Assembly (NCBI GenBank): GCA_030448125.1
Contig: JAUJNO010000005.1
Location: 18,825-82,824 of the forward strand
DNA length: 64,000 nucleotides
Direction of reading: 5' to 3'
Origin: Rubrobacteraceae bacterium
GTDB taxonomy: Bacteria; Actinomycetota; Rubrobacteria; Rubrobacterales; Rubrobacteraceae
Of the stretch, positions 1 to 9,255 are shown in pieces (position 1 is the first letter of the stretch; every line of letters starts with the position of its first letter). A program made the position numbers and the translations under genes. The notes under the pieces are model-generated. The model made no database searches. It had not been told where the DNA came from and was given only the letters and a program-made list of their open reading frames with translations.

Positions 1-121
1 GCGCGGGTGTCTCCTTCACCGGCCGCATCTCCCACAGCTCGACCGAGCAGCCAAGCTCCGCCGCCTGCCAGGCGGCCTCGCTCCCGGCGAGGCCACCCCC
101 GATAACCATCACTTCAGCCAA
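1..121 (-). CDS. trmFO: TrmFO N-terminus (partial, runs off the window)
   Basis: The reverse strand reads from a TTG at 121 as an N-terminus with the dinucleotide-binding motif [16 protein letters not shown] followed by [13 protein letters not shown]. This is the signature start of the folate- and FAD-dependent tRNA (uracil-54-C5) methyltransferase TrmFO (Gid), which makes ribothymidine in the T-loop. Only about 40 codons lie in the window. It sits downstream of a CoA-binding protein gene on the same strand, and the same pair is repeated in decayed form at 613-1777. This is the better-preserved trmFO start and may be the functional one. The start codon is weakly supported because no strong ribosome binding site is visible. 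Confidence 0.75.
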   Translation of the reverse strand, partial: MAEVMVIGGGLAGSEAAWQAAELGCSVELWEMRPVKETPA

Positions 122-251
122 AAGATCACCGTCCGAAATGCTTCGCGAGTTCACTGGTTTAGCGGGCGTATTCTACGCTACACGCGCCGAGTTGCAGCTA
201 CCGCAAGGATACGGCGGGGCTATCGAGGTCAACCACGGGACGGCCTGCGAA

Positions 252-612
252 CTACTGCATCCCCTCGTGTGTCTTACGCATGCAACAGTTCTCGACGTAG
301 GCGAGCCCCCCTTCTTCGGCTATCCGGCGCGCCTCCGGATTCTCGATGCCTTCCTGCAACCACAGCGCCTTGGCAGCCGCCCTGACCGCGTCCTCGGCGA
401 TCTCGGGGGTCTTTTCGGCAGGGAGAAACACGTCCACGACGTCCACCTGCTCCGGTATCTGCTCGACCGTCTCGTAAGCGCGCTCCCCCAGCACCTCTTC
501 CTCGTTCGGGTTCACCGGGATGATGCGGTAGCCTTGCTCCTTCAGGTATGCGCCCACCTCGTTGCTCGCCTTCTCCGGGTTGCTGGAGAGCCCGACGACC
601 GCGATGCAGTTG
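252..612 (-). pseudogene. CoA-binding (YccU-like) protein, copy 1, 5' end replaced
   Basis: The frame encodes [10 protein letters not shown], then [17 protein letters not shown], then a tail ending KTHEGMQ. This is the compact Rossmann CoA-binding domain (YccU/COG1832 type), usually about 130-140 residues. The C-terminal half is intact to the stop at 252. At the 5' end, near 612, the coding sequence runs straight into trmFO-like sequence instead of its own start and ribosome binding site. Expression as a normal protein is therefore doubtful. Copy 2 lies at 1440-1777. Family identity is clear; the cellular role of these proteins is not well defined. Confidence 0.65.
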
Positions 613-1141
613 GTAGCCTCGCCCTTGCCGTGACGCGATAGATGATCTCCTCGTCCAACGACTCGGGATCGGGGAGGCCGCGTCGTAGAAATAGAGCGTC
701 TCGCCGGAGAGGACTTCTATCTTCTCGACCAGCGCGTCCGAGGTCAGGGGACCGGTGGCGATGACGGTCGGTCCCTCCGGTATCTCCGTCGCCTCTCTCG
801 GACCACTCTATGTTCGGGTGGGCGTACACCGTCTGTGACGGCCCGGGGGAAATCTTCGCGGGCGACCCCCAAGAGCGCCACCCGCCGGGACGCGGTTCGT
901 CGGCGCAGCGCAGGATCACGGAGCCCAGGCGTCTCTCATCTCCTCCTTGAGAAGACCGGAGGCCGTCTCCAGAGAGAGGTTGCCCATCGAGTTCGAGCAG
1001 AACTCGGCGAAGGAGTCGGTGCGGTGCGCGGGGTCTCCTTCACCGGCCGCATCTCCCACGCTGACCGAACAGCCAAGCCTCCGCCGCCTGCCAGGCGGCC
1101 CGCTCCCGGCGAGGGCCTCCGATAACCGTAACTTCAGCCAT
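613..1141 (-). pseudogene. trmFO: trmFO 5' fragment, frameshifted and truncated
   Basis: From an ATG at 1141 the reverse strand starts like TrmFO (MAEVTVIGG), breaks frame, and continues with SFAEFCSNSMGNLSLETA, then GLLKEEMRRLGSV in another frame. It ends near 613 with RHGKGEA, a TrmFO sequence that normally continues into a conserved NCP motif. There it fuses to the CoA-binding gene of copy 1. At least three frame changes are needed, and the C-terminal half of the roughly 440-residue enzyme is missing. It appears to be a dead duplicate of the gene at 1-121. Confidence 0.7.
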
Positions 1142-1439
1142 TTCACCATCCAAAGAAATGTAAGAGGTTCTCCAAAGATCACCGGTGATTAGCGGCCGTA
1201 TCGTTCCACCTCTCGCGATGGCACCGGTTTACGGGCGTATTCTACGCTACCTTCGGTTTGAGTTGGAGCAAGAGATACGATAAGGGTTACGAGAACGCCG
1301 CCGGACGGGGCTGGCTCTTCTGTCAGTGGCGGTGAAGTCATCTGCGAACTACTGATAATTGTCGCCGTCGCCTACACCATCCTGCCCGTCTTCCAGCCGT
1401 TCTCGACGTAGAACCTCCCAGGCCCTTCTTCGCTATCCG

Positions 1440-1777
1440 GCGTGCCTCCCGGATTCTCGATTCATCCCCTCCTTCCTGCAACCACAGCTCTCTCCGTGTT
1501 GGCACCCGCCCGGACTGCGTCCTCGGCGATCTCGGGGTCTTTCGGCAGGAGAAACACGTCCACGACGTCCACCTGCTCCGAGATCTGCTCTACCGTCTCG
1601 TAAGCGCGCTCCCCCAGCACCTCTTCCTCGTTCGGGTTCACGGGGATGATGCGGTAGCCCTGCTCCTTCAGGTATGCGCCCACCTCGTTGCTCGCCTTCT
1701 CCGGGTTGCTGGAGAGCCCAACGACCGCGACGGTCCTGGCTTCCTTGACGATGGTCTCGGGATCGGGTTTCCATCAT
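1440..1777 (-). pseudogene. CoA-binding (YccU-like) protein, copy 2, frameshifted
   Basis: A good ribosome binding site (AAAGGAGGAGC) precedes two ATGs at 1777 and 1774. After four codons a one-base insertion shifts the frame. The family frame then reads [17 protein letters not shown] through [17 protein letters not shown] to about 1500, where further indels destroy the C-terminus. It is nearly identical to copy 1 over the central 200 bases. Copy 1 keeps the 3' half and copy 2 keeps the 5' end, so one functional gene may have been split by an unequal exchange or an assembly error. Confidence 0.65.
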
Positions 1778-1987
1778 AGCTCCTCCTTTTCGGTACGCTT
1801 CTCCCAGCGAACTGCTTTGAACCTACTGTTTACCCGAACCTGGAGATGCCCGAACACCACCTGAACCGACTAGCTTGAAACCTTCGCCGACAGGAAGAGT
1901 TCGTTTCAGGCCAAACTTGGCCTGTAGTCGTAGGACGAGTTCCGTCGGAAGCCCCCGTCGAACTCGTCCCGTTTCGGCGCCGGTCGG

Positions 1988-2910
1988 CTACACTATCGGT
2001 GCTCGACGATGGAAGATGATTTGCTTGAGCAGTACGACGAGCACACCTCCCACGACGATCAGCAAGACGTCGAGACCGAACCGCTCCAGTCCTTCGTACA
2101 TCAAAGCCAGTTCGCCGGCCGCCAGCGCCACTCCCACCATGGCGGCGGCCTCGATTATCATCGCTATCAGCGCCCCGGGGATGAGATGTCGGTACGAAAG
2201 CATCATCACCACCCCCGCCACGGCCCCGCAGGCCGACAAAAGTATCTCGCGCAGGGTGGGGTTGGCCAGCTCACCTACCTGGGAGTTTCCGACGAACTCC
2301 TCGGCCGTGGTTACCCGCCCAGCGCAGTACCAGGAAGACCAGCGCCGCCGAGAGAGCCAACGCCAGGTAGCCGGCGGCCGCCGACGTCAGGCCATTCCTC
2401 GCCACGTCCCAACGCCTGAGGGCCAGGCCCATCGGAATCTTGGCGAGCGGATCGAAACCGGGCGCGATGATCGACGCCGCCACGATCGAGATTACCTGAG
2501 GCGTCGACTCCACCACTAGGGCGGTGGCGGCGACCACCCCACCGAGGGCCATCATCATGGCCCAGGTAGTTCGCCGTTATCTGGCTCTGATGGCGTAGGC
2601 CGGTCTCCGCCTCCTCCCAGAGCGCCTCATCTACGTCATTGGCGACCTTCCGCTCGTGCTCGGGATCGACGATGCTGGACAGCTCGGACGTCGAGATCGA
2701 GACCTGCCCCTGCTTGCGCGCCGCGTCGGCGAGCCTCATCACCTGGTCGGCCCCACGGTTCAGCGCGTGTACCGTCACCACGTCGCCTGGCGGTTTGATC
2801 GATGCCCCGCGCATCACCGACACGGTGATCACGTGCTCCAGTTGCTCCAGCTCCTCGATCAGCGTATCAGTGTAAGTCGGGGGCACGTTTATCTCGATTG
2901 TTCTATGCAC
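1988..2910 (-). CDS. DUF389 family membrane protein (two frameshifts)
   Basis: A GTG at 2910 is preceded by GGAGGAAC. The soluble N-terminal domain starts HRTIEINVPPTYTDTLIEE and is followed by the hydrophobic DUF389 core (TPQVISIVAASIIAPGFDPL, then GAVAGVVMMLSYRHLIPGAL). Frame changes near 2565 and 2320 are needed to read the protein through to the stop at 1988. Restored, it would be about 305 residues, a normal size for the family. DUF389 proteins are inner-membrane proteins of unknown function. It follows the citE-like gene in the same direction. The homology is continuous across both breaks, so sequencing error is as likely as decay. Confidence 0.7.
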
Positions 2911-2986
2911 GTTCCTCCGGTCGTGGGGTGTGGTCCATTGCCCGAGTCTAGCTCGACTCCAGGTTTCGATCTATCCTGGCATGCCA

Positions 2987-4009
2987 TTAGTACCCTGAAC
3001 GACCGCCTCCAGAACCCTCGCCTCGCTCGGCCTCTATCCACCTCGCACCTGCGCAGGCACCCGAAACTTTGAGCTTCACCGGTAAGTTCGGCTTGCCTAA
3101 TCCGCCTCTGCCGTTTCGGGCGAGATCGAGCGTGTTCTGAGCCATCTTTATGGAGGCAGCGTCGACCATCTGCCCGTCCACGCTTATAGAACCGCTCCCG
3201 CCGCGTTGGCCTCCTCGTAAGCGCTCATCACCTTCCTGGACCACTCTAGCTCTCTCTGTGTGGGCGAGAAGACCTCGTTGGCGATCTCTACCTGGCCCGG
3301 TGGATACACCACTTGCCGTCGAAGCCCAAAGAGCGGGCGACGAGACAGCTCTTGCGAAGACCCTCCTCGTCCCGATAGTCGGCGACGGGGCCGTCTATGG
3401 CGCGCAGGTCGTTGGCGCGGGCGGCGACGACGATGCGGTGCATGGCGTAGTGGAAGCGGTGGCCGGGGTACGCCTCGTCCCACTCGTCCATCGTGCCGAT
3501 GCTGGTCTGCGGCATCCGGATGCTCGCGGCGTAGTCCCCGGGGCCGAAGACGAGGGCTTCGAGTCGCTCCGTCGCCTGGGCTATGGCGTCTATGTTCGTG
3601 AGGCCTCTGGCGGTCTCTATCTGGGCTTCGAGCTTTATCTTGCCGGGTTCGAGACCGGCATTCGTCTCGACGCTCCGGAGAAGGGTGTCCAGGGTGTGGA
3701 GGTCTTCGGGGCGCTCTACTTTGGGGACCAGGATCAGGCCGAGCCCCTCCCCCGCCTCCTCGACGACCTCGATGACGTCCCGGTAGAAGTACGGGGTGTC
3801 GAGCGAGTTCATGCGGTAGAAGGTCGGCCTGCCCTGCCAGTCGAGCTCCTTTATCGCCCGGACCACGTTCTCGCGAGCAGCGGCCTTCTCGTTCGGGGCC
3901 GTGGCGTCTTCGAGGTCGAGAAAGAAGAGGTCCGCGCTCGTGGACGGACCCCTCTCGATCATCTTCCACTTCGAGGCGGGACGGCCAGCACCGAGCGGGA
4001 GACCCTCAC
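2987..4009 (-). CDS. CitE/malyl-CoA lyase-like aldolase (frameshifted)
   Basis: The main frame carries LFFLDLEDATAPNEKAAA, LILVPKVERPEDL, KLEAQIETARGLTNID and EALVFGPGDYAAS, the order of motifs in the HpcH/HpaI-CitE superfamily. Its closest style is L-malyl/beta-methylmalyl-CoA lyase. These enzymes cleave or form acyl-CoA plus glyoxylate using a divalent metal held by conserved Glu and Asp. Indels near 3967, 3295 and 3200 break it. Restored, it runs from a GTG at 4009 (RSVLAVP...) to 2987, about 340 residues. It starts 12 bases after glcF, as the last gene of the glycolate operon. This suggests it joins glyoxylate to acetyl-CoA or releases it. Substrate is inferred. Confidence 0.7.
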
Positions 4010-4021
4010 CCCGCGACTCTC

Positions 4022-5542
4022 CTACCGGAAGAGGCTCTCGACCGGCTCGCCGCGGATGGAGGCGTCGACGACCTCCATCGGGTGGGCCATCGGTATCTCG
4101 TGGCCCATCTTCTTGAGGGCAGCCTGAATCTGAAGCATGCAGCCGGGGTTGGAGGTGACGATCATCTGCGCGCCGGTCTTGAGGACGTTCTTCGCCTTGC
4201 GCTCGCCCAACTCCTCGGCGGGCTCGGGCTCGACCATGTTATAGATGCCAGCCGAGCCGCAGCAGACCTCTGCTTCCGTGATCTCCTTGACCTCCATCCC
4301 CGGTATAGCCTTCAGGTTCTTCCTCGGCTGCTGGCGACCCCCTGCTGGTGCGCCAGGTGGCACGCATCGTGGTACGCCGCCGCGACCGGCAACGGGCGCC
4401 GCTCGGCGACCGGCCCGATCTCCTGCAGAAACTCCGAGACGTCCTTGACCTTCGACGAGAACTTCTTGGCCCTCTCGGCGTACTCGGGGTCGTCGCGCAA
4501 CAGGTACGCGTACTCCTTCATCGTCGAGCCGCATCCGGCGGCGTTGACGACCACGTTGTCGAGGTTCTCCTCTCGAAGGTGTCTATCGTCTTGCGGGCGA
4601 AGTTCAGCGACTCCTCCTCACGCCCGGCGTGGGTGGAGAGCGCGCCGCAGCAGCCCTGGTTCTTGGGTGCTACGACCTCGCAGCCCTCGGCGGCGAGGAC
4701 CCGTACGGTCGCGGAGTTGACCTGAGAGAAGAAGACTGCTGGACACAGCCGGTGAGGACGCCGACCCGCTTACGCCTCTCGCCCGTGGGGAGGTGTGCTC
4801 CGGGATCTTCTCTTCCTTACCCAGCTTGGGCATGAGGGCCTCCATCGCCCTCATGCGGGCGGGGAGCCGGCTCATGATGCCGGCCTTCTTGAGCTTCTTG
4901 TCGAGGCCGAAGCGCTGGTAGAGCCGCAGAGGTCCCGCCGCCAGGCGCAGACGCTTACGGTATGGGAAGAGCTGGAAGATCATCTCGCGGAACGCCTTGT
5001 CGTCGGCCCGCCTCTCGTAGCGCCGCTCGACCTGGGCCCGGGTCGCTTCTATGAGCTTGTCGTACTGCACACCCGAGGGGCAGGCGGTGACGCAGGCCAT
5101 GCACCCGAGGCACAGGTCCCAGTGGCGGACCATCGTGTCGTTCATCGGCTCTTCGGTGAGGCCCTTGTTCATGAGGTAGATGCGCCCGCGCGGGGAGTCC
5201 ATCTCCTCGCCAAAGAGGACGTACGTCGGGCAGGTCGGCAGGCAGAAGCCGCAGTGGACGCAGTCGTCTATGAGGTCCTTCTCCGGCGGATGGTGGTCGT
5301 CGAAGGCCGGGAAGGTGTAGCTCCCGCTCTCGGGCCGGTCGTGGCCCATCGTGTGCTGGAGCGACTCCCGTGGTCGCCGAGAACGTGTCCTGGGCGACGT
5401 CCTGGGGGCTGCCGGCGCCTACGGCTCCCGCCATCGCCTGTTCGCGGGCGGTGCCCGACTGGTCGTCCCGCCTCTCTGCGCCCTCGGTCGCGTCGTAGCG
5501 GTTGCCCGACTGCCGGGGGTCCGGCCTATCCTGCTCGCTCAC
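4022..5542 (-). CDS. glcF: Glycolate oxidase iron-sulfur subunit GlcF (frameshifted)
   Basis: The protein has two 4Fe-4S motifs, CVHCGFCLPTCPTY and CLGCMACVTACPSG, followed by two CCG-type domains (CGSTMKEYAYLLRDD, then VCCGSAGIYN) and ends at 4022. GlcF passes electrons from the flavin subunits of membrane-associated glycolate dehydrogenase. A GTG at 5542 overlaps the glcE stop by one base, implying translational coupling. Its frame changes near 5355 to reach the conserved MGHDRPESGSYTFPAFDD stretch. Further indels lie near 4790, 4570 and 4330. Homology continues across each break, so one gene was present. The long Gln/Asp-rich leader before 5349 is unusual, and the true start could be ATG 5349. 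Confidence 0.8.
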
Positions 5543-6837
5543 TAGATGCCTCCTACAAAGCGGCCCGGGTTCAGGTTGCCCCCGGGATCGAACTTGTCCT
5601 TTACCCGGCGCAGCAGGCCAAGGTAGTCCCCCGCCGGCCCCCACGCCTCGAGCCTCTGCTTTACCCCGAGCGGAGCCTTGCGCACGACGACGCTCCCGCC
5701 CCTCCTCACCCAGATCTCCCGTAGCTCCTCGACGACCTGAACGAGCGCCTCCTCGTCACCGCCGGAGAAGGCCGCGTAAGTGACCCCGATCCCGGCGTGG
5801 CCCGTGATGCTTGGGCTAACGCCCCTGCGCTCCGCCGCCCCGAGCGTCGAGTCCAGGACACCGGTCAGCTCCGCCGGAGGGGCCGCTATCTTGATCGCCA
5901 CCTCCTCATCGTCCCCGTCAGCTCCGCTACCCGGTGGGTCCAGAGGGCCGAGGTGCTCGGCCTCCTCGTCCGAGAGCGTCCGGACCTCGCCGAAGCCCTT
6001 CAAGAGGTAAGAGGCCGTCTCCGCCTGCGCCTCGACGCCGGGCGGTATCCCCTCGATGAGGATGGTCAGGAGCTTCTGGTCCTCGCTCCAATGCAGCTCT
6101 AGCGCGCTCGGGACGAGTTGGGCGCCCGTGATCGCCTGCGCCGCCTGACCGGCGGAGAGGGTACTGTCGAGCTCCACCGCGACCGTTCGGGCCGCCTCGG
6201 GCCTGGGGTGCAGCCGGAAGTTGCAGGTCGCGATGACGCCTAAAGTACCCAGCGAACCCGTAAACAGCTTCGAGAGGTCGTAACCGGCCACGTTCTTGAC
6301 GACCTTGCCACCGGCCTTCGCCACCGTCCCGTCCGGGAGGACGACGGTGATCCCGATGATGAGGTCCCTGATCGTGCCGTAGCTGTAGCGGCGCGGCCCT
6401 GAGGAGTTCGCGGCCACTATTCCCCCGACCGTCGCCCCGGCTCTCGCCTCCGGCGGGTCGATGCCGAGCATCTGGTCGGCCCCGGCGAGCTGCTCCTGCA
6501 GGTCTTCGAGCTTTAGCCCGGCCTGGACCCTGACCACCTGGTCTCCGGGGGTGTGTTCTATAACCTCGTTCATCCGCGTAGTGCTCAGGATCAGGTCGAG
6601 TTCCCGCGGCGGGTTGCCTAAAGGCGTCTTCGTCCCGCTCCCCCGCGGCGCAGCCGTGAGGCCCTGTTCGCCGGCGAGCTTCATCAGCTCGCTTATCTCC
6701 TCGGTGGAGCCCGGCTCGGCCACGAAAGAGGGGGCGACGCCGTCTACGGCGTCTTCCTCGGCGGCTTCGCGGGCGTGCTCCTCGCCGACTATCTTCTGCA
6801 GGTCTTCCAGGGAGACGTTCTTCGTACTCGTGTCCAT
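5542..6837 (-). CDS. glcE: Glycolate oxidase subunit GlcE (FAD-binding)
   Basis: This is an intact 431-residue protein starting at ATG 6837 behind AAGGAGGCTGCT. It has the FAD-binding type-4 (PCMH) fold: RGSGTKTPLGNPPRELDLIL, then GATVGGIVAANSSGPRRYSY, then GGKVVKNVAGYDLSKLFTGS. That last motif is typical of GlcE. It works with GlcD and GlcF to oxidise glycolate to glyoxylate. The gene lies 10 bases after glcD and overlaps glcF by one base. An Asp/Glu-rich insert (GADGDDEE) sits near residue 300. Much longer in-frame extension upstream to 7050 lies inside glcD and is rejected. Confidence 0.9.
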   Translation of the reverse strand: MDTSTKNVSLEDLQKIVGEEHAREAAEEDAVDGVAPSFVAEPGSTEEISELMKLAGEQGLTAAPRGSGTKTPLGNPPRELDLILSTTRMNEVIEHTPGDQVVRVQAGLKLEDLQEQLAGADQMLGIDPPEARAGATVGGIVAANSSGPRRYSYGTIRDLIIGITVVLPDGTVAKAGGKVVKNVAGYDLSKLFTGSLGTLGVIATCNFRLHPRPEAARTVAVELDSTLSAGQAAQAITGAQLVPSALELHWSEDQKLLTILIEGIPPGVEAQAETASYLLKGFGEVRTLSDEEAEHLGPLDPPGSGADGDDEEVAIKIAAPPAELTGVLDSTLGAAERRGVSPSITGHAGIGVTYAAFSGGDEEALVQVVEELREIWVRRGGSVVVRKAPLGVKQRLEAWGPAGDYLGLLRRVKDKFDPGGNLNPGRFVGGI

Positions 6838-6847
6838 AGCAGCCTCC

Positions 6848-8302
6848 TTAGAAGTTCTCGGCCAGGCCGGCTCTTTGAATGGGGTGCATGTGGAAGGGGC
6901 CGGGGCGTTCTCCGCAGAGGCGCGGGGTCGGGAAGATCTTGCCCGGGTTGCAGAGCCCGTGCGGGTCGAAGGCGCAACGGAGGAGCTGCATGGTAGCCAT
7001 GTCCTCGTCGGTGAACATCTTGGGCATGAACTTCTTTTTATCCACGCCAATGCCGTGCTCGCCGGTCAGGGAGCCGCCGTGATCCAGGCACGCGAAGACT
7101 ATATCCGCGGCCAGCTCCTCGGCCTTCTCGGCCTCGCCGGGGTTGTCGTTGTTGTAGAGGACCAGCGGGTGGAGGTTGCCGTCGCCGGCGTGGAAGACGT
7201 TCGCCACGCGCATCCCGTACTCCTCGCCGAGCTCGCTGATCCTCTTCAGAACCGCCCCGAGCTCCGTGCGCGGAACGACGGCATCCTGCACGTAATAGTC
7301 GTTGGCGATCCTGCCCATCGCCGCGAATGCCGCCTTGCGACCCTTCCAGAAGAGCGCCCTCTCGGCATCGTCCTCAGCGACCTTTATCTCGGAAGCGTTG
7401 TTCTCCTCGCAGACCTTTATAACCTCATCGAACTGGTTCGCGACCTCGGCCTCCGGCCCGTCGAGCTCGACGATGAGGATCGCGCCCGCCTCCGGAAAAC
7501 CCGGGTGAACCGCAGTCTCGACCGCCTCGATGCACAATGCATCCATCATCTCTATCGCGGCCGGCACGATGCCGCCTCCGATAATCCCCGAGACGGCTCC
7601 TCCGGCCTCCTCCGTGTCCTTGAACGCCGCGAGCAGGGTCCGTACCGCCTCCGGCGTACGCAGGAGGCGCAAAGTTATCTTCGTCGCTATCCCGAGCGTT
7701 CCCTCCGAGCCGACGAACGTCCCCAAAAGCTCGTAGCCCGGGGCGTCGGGGGCCTTGCCGCCGCCGATGTGGACCACCGATCCGTCAGCGAGGACGACCT
7801 CGGCGCCCATCACGTGGTTCGTGGTGAAGCCGTACTTGAGGCAGTGAACGCCGCCGGAGTTCTCGGCGAGGTTCCCGCCGATGGAGGAGACTACCTGGCT
7901 CGCGGGGTCGGGGGCGTAGTAGTAGCCCTCGTCGGCGACCTCCTGGGAGACCCAGATGTTGACTACGCCCGGCTCGACGACGATGCGCTGGTTGGGGATG
8001 TCTACCTCCAGGATCTTGCGCATCCTGCTGAGGACGATGAGGACACCCGACTCGACGGGCAAAGCGCCGCCCGAGAGGCCGGTCCCGGAGCCGCGGGCGA
8101 CGAACGGGATGCCTGCCTCGTAGCAGGTCCTGACGATCTGCTGGACGTGCTCGGCAGTCTCCGGCAGTACCACGAGATCCGGGATGACCCGGTAGTTCAT
8201 CAGGCCGTCGCACTCGTAAGAGCGTAGTTGCTCGCGCTCGTGGACCACCCCCTCCGTCCCGAGTATGGACTCCATGGTCCCTATGAGTTGCTCGCGCTCC
8301 AT
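6848..8302 (-). CDS. glcD: Glycolate oxidase subunit GlcD (FAD-linked)
   Basis: An intact 484-residue flavoprotein starts at ATG 8302. It shows the FAD-binding motif GSGTGLSGGALPVESGVLI, the NSGGVHCLKYG motif, and the C-terminal GSLTGEHGIGVDKKKFM and NPGKIFP elements of FAD-linked oxidases (GlcD, D-lactate dehydrogenase). It is the catalytic subunit that oxidises glycolate, and possibly D-lactate, and passes electrons to GlcE/GlcF. It follows garR after 35 bases and precedes glcE by 10, so the three subunits are co-transcribed. The presence of glcE, glcF, gcl and hyi favours glycolate as substrate over D-lactate. Confidence 0.9.
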   Translation of the reverse strand: MEREQLIGTMESILGTEGVVHEREQLRSYECDGLMNYRVIPDLVVLPETAEHVQQIVRTCYEAGIPFVARGSGTGLSGGALPVESGVLIVLSRMRKILEVDIPNQRIVVEPGVVNIWVSQEVADEGYYYAPDPASQVVSSIGGNLAENSGGVHCLKYGFTTNHVMGAEVVLADGSVVHIGGGKAPDAPGYELLGTFVGSEGTLGIATKITLRLLRTPEAVRTLLAAFKDTEEAGGAVSGIIGGGIVPAAIEMMDALCIEAVETAVHPGFPEAGAILIVELDGPEAEVANQFDEVIKVCEENNASEIKVAEDDAERALFWKGRKAAFAAMGRIANDYYVQDAVVPRTELGAVLKRISELGEEYGMRVANVFHAGDGNLHPLVLYNNDNPGEAEKAEELAADIVFACLDHGGSLTGEHGIGVDKKKFMPKMFTDEDMATMQLLRCAFDPHGLCNPGKIFPTPRLCGERPGPFHMHPIQRAGLAENF

Positions 8303-8337
8303 GTGTCTGCCCCTTCCCTGCTACGTTCTCGGGAGAC

Positions 8338-9237
8338 CTATGAGCTCCCTTCCCCTACCTCGTGTTGCACCTGATCTTCTATGAAGGTCAGGATCGCCGA
8401 GTGGTCCCTGTCGCCCCGTCCCTTTGTCTTCAACGACTCCAACATCTGGTCCACGATGGCCGTGACCGGCAACGACACCCCGTACTCCCTGCCCGTCGCG
8501 AGCGCTATCCCCAGATCCTTGTGGTGCAAGTCTACCCTAAAGCCCGGCTCGAAGTCGTGCTCGAGGAAATTCTCCTTTTTGGCCTCCATGACGTTGCTGC
8601 CCGCCAGCCCCCCGGAGATCGCCTCTAAGATCTTCTCGGGCGCGACCCCGGCCTTGGAGGCGAGAACGAGGGCCTCCGAGATCCCCTCCAGCGTCACGGC
8701 CACCACGATCTGGTTGGCCGCCTTGGCCGTCTGTCCAGCCCCCGTGGGGCCAACGTGCGTGATGGTGTCACCCATGACCTCTAACAGAGGCCTGGCCCGC
8801 TCGAAGTCCTCCTCGCCGCCGCCCACCATTATGGCGAGGGTCCCCTGCTGCGCGCCTGGCTCCCCGCCCGACACCGGCGCATCGAGCATCGTAGCTCCGC
8901 GCTCCTCGAGCTTCTCTGCGAGCTCCCGGGTGACCACGGGCGAGATGGTGCTCATGTCCACGACCAAGGACCCTTCCCTGATCCCCTCCAGTACCCCATC
9001 TTCCCCCTCGACGACCTCCTCGACCTGGGGCGAGTCCGGTAGCATGAGGACGATCAAGTCGCACGACTCGGCGACCTCCCTGGGGCTCCCGGCCACGGTG
9101 GCTCCGTCCCCGGCGATCTCCTCGGCCTTTTCTATGGTGCGGTTGTAGAGTACCAGCTCGTGGCCGGCCTCCATGAGGTTCTGAGCCATCGGCCCGCCCA
9201 TAATCCCCGTCCCTATGAACCCTACCTTCTCGGCCAT
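8338..9237 (-). CDS. garR: Tartronate semialdehyde reductase (2-hydroxy-3-oxopropionate reductase)
   Basis: A 299-residue member of the beta-hydroxyacid dehydrogenase family. Visible are the N-terminal nucleotide motif VGFIGTGIMGGPMAQNL, the substrate motif DAPVSGGEPGAQQGTLAIM and the catalytic-lysine motif GAGQTAKAANQIVV. The reaction is tartronate semialdehyde + NAD(P)H -> D-glycerate, the step after Gcl. It sits between hyi (18-base gap) and glcD (35 bases). The end of the protein (HSAILTFIEDQVQHEVGEGSS) is slightly longer than in enterobacterial GarR. The GarR versus GlxR paralog name is arbitrary here. Confidence 0.88.
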   Translation of the reverse strand: MAEKVGFIGTGIMGGPMAQNLMEAGHELVLYNRTIEKAEEIAGDGATVAGSPREVAESCDLIVLMLPDSPQVEEVVEGEDGVLEGIREGSLVVDMSTISPVVTRELAEKLEERGATMLDAPVSGGEPGAQQGTLAIMVGGGEEDFERARPLLEVMGDTITHVGPTGAGQTAKAANQIVVAVTLEGISEALVLASKAGVAPEKILEAISGGLAGSNVMEAKKENFLEHDFEPGFRVDLHHKDLGIALATGREYGVSLPVTAIVDQMLESLKTKGRGDRDHSAILTFIEDQVQHEVGEGSS

Positions 9238-9255
9238 CTTCGTCTCCTCTCCTTT

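Larger units (their letters stand above)
1..1777. repeat. Imperfect tandem duplication: CoA-binding gene + trmFO start
   Basis: Unit A (about 612 to 1) and unit B (1777 to about 613) carry the same gene order on the minus strand. The intergenic part is also shared: GGGCGTATTCTACGCTAC occurs at about 163-182 and 1233-1250, and both units have GCGAACTACTG before the end of the CoA-binding gene. The units differ by many indels rather than clean substitutions. Confidence 0.7.

Noticed and set aside
6461..8227. 588-codon open frame on the plus strand
   Set aside because: It lies opposite glcD and glcE. The composition is that of a third-position GC shadow and no family motif is visible.
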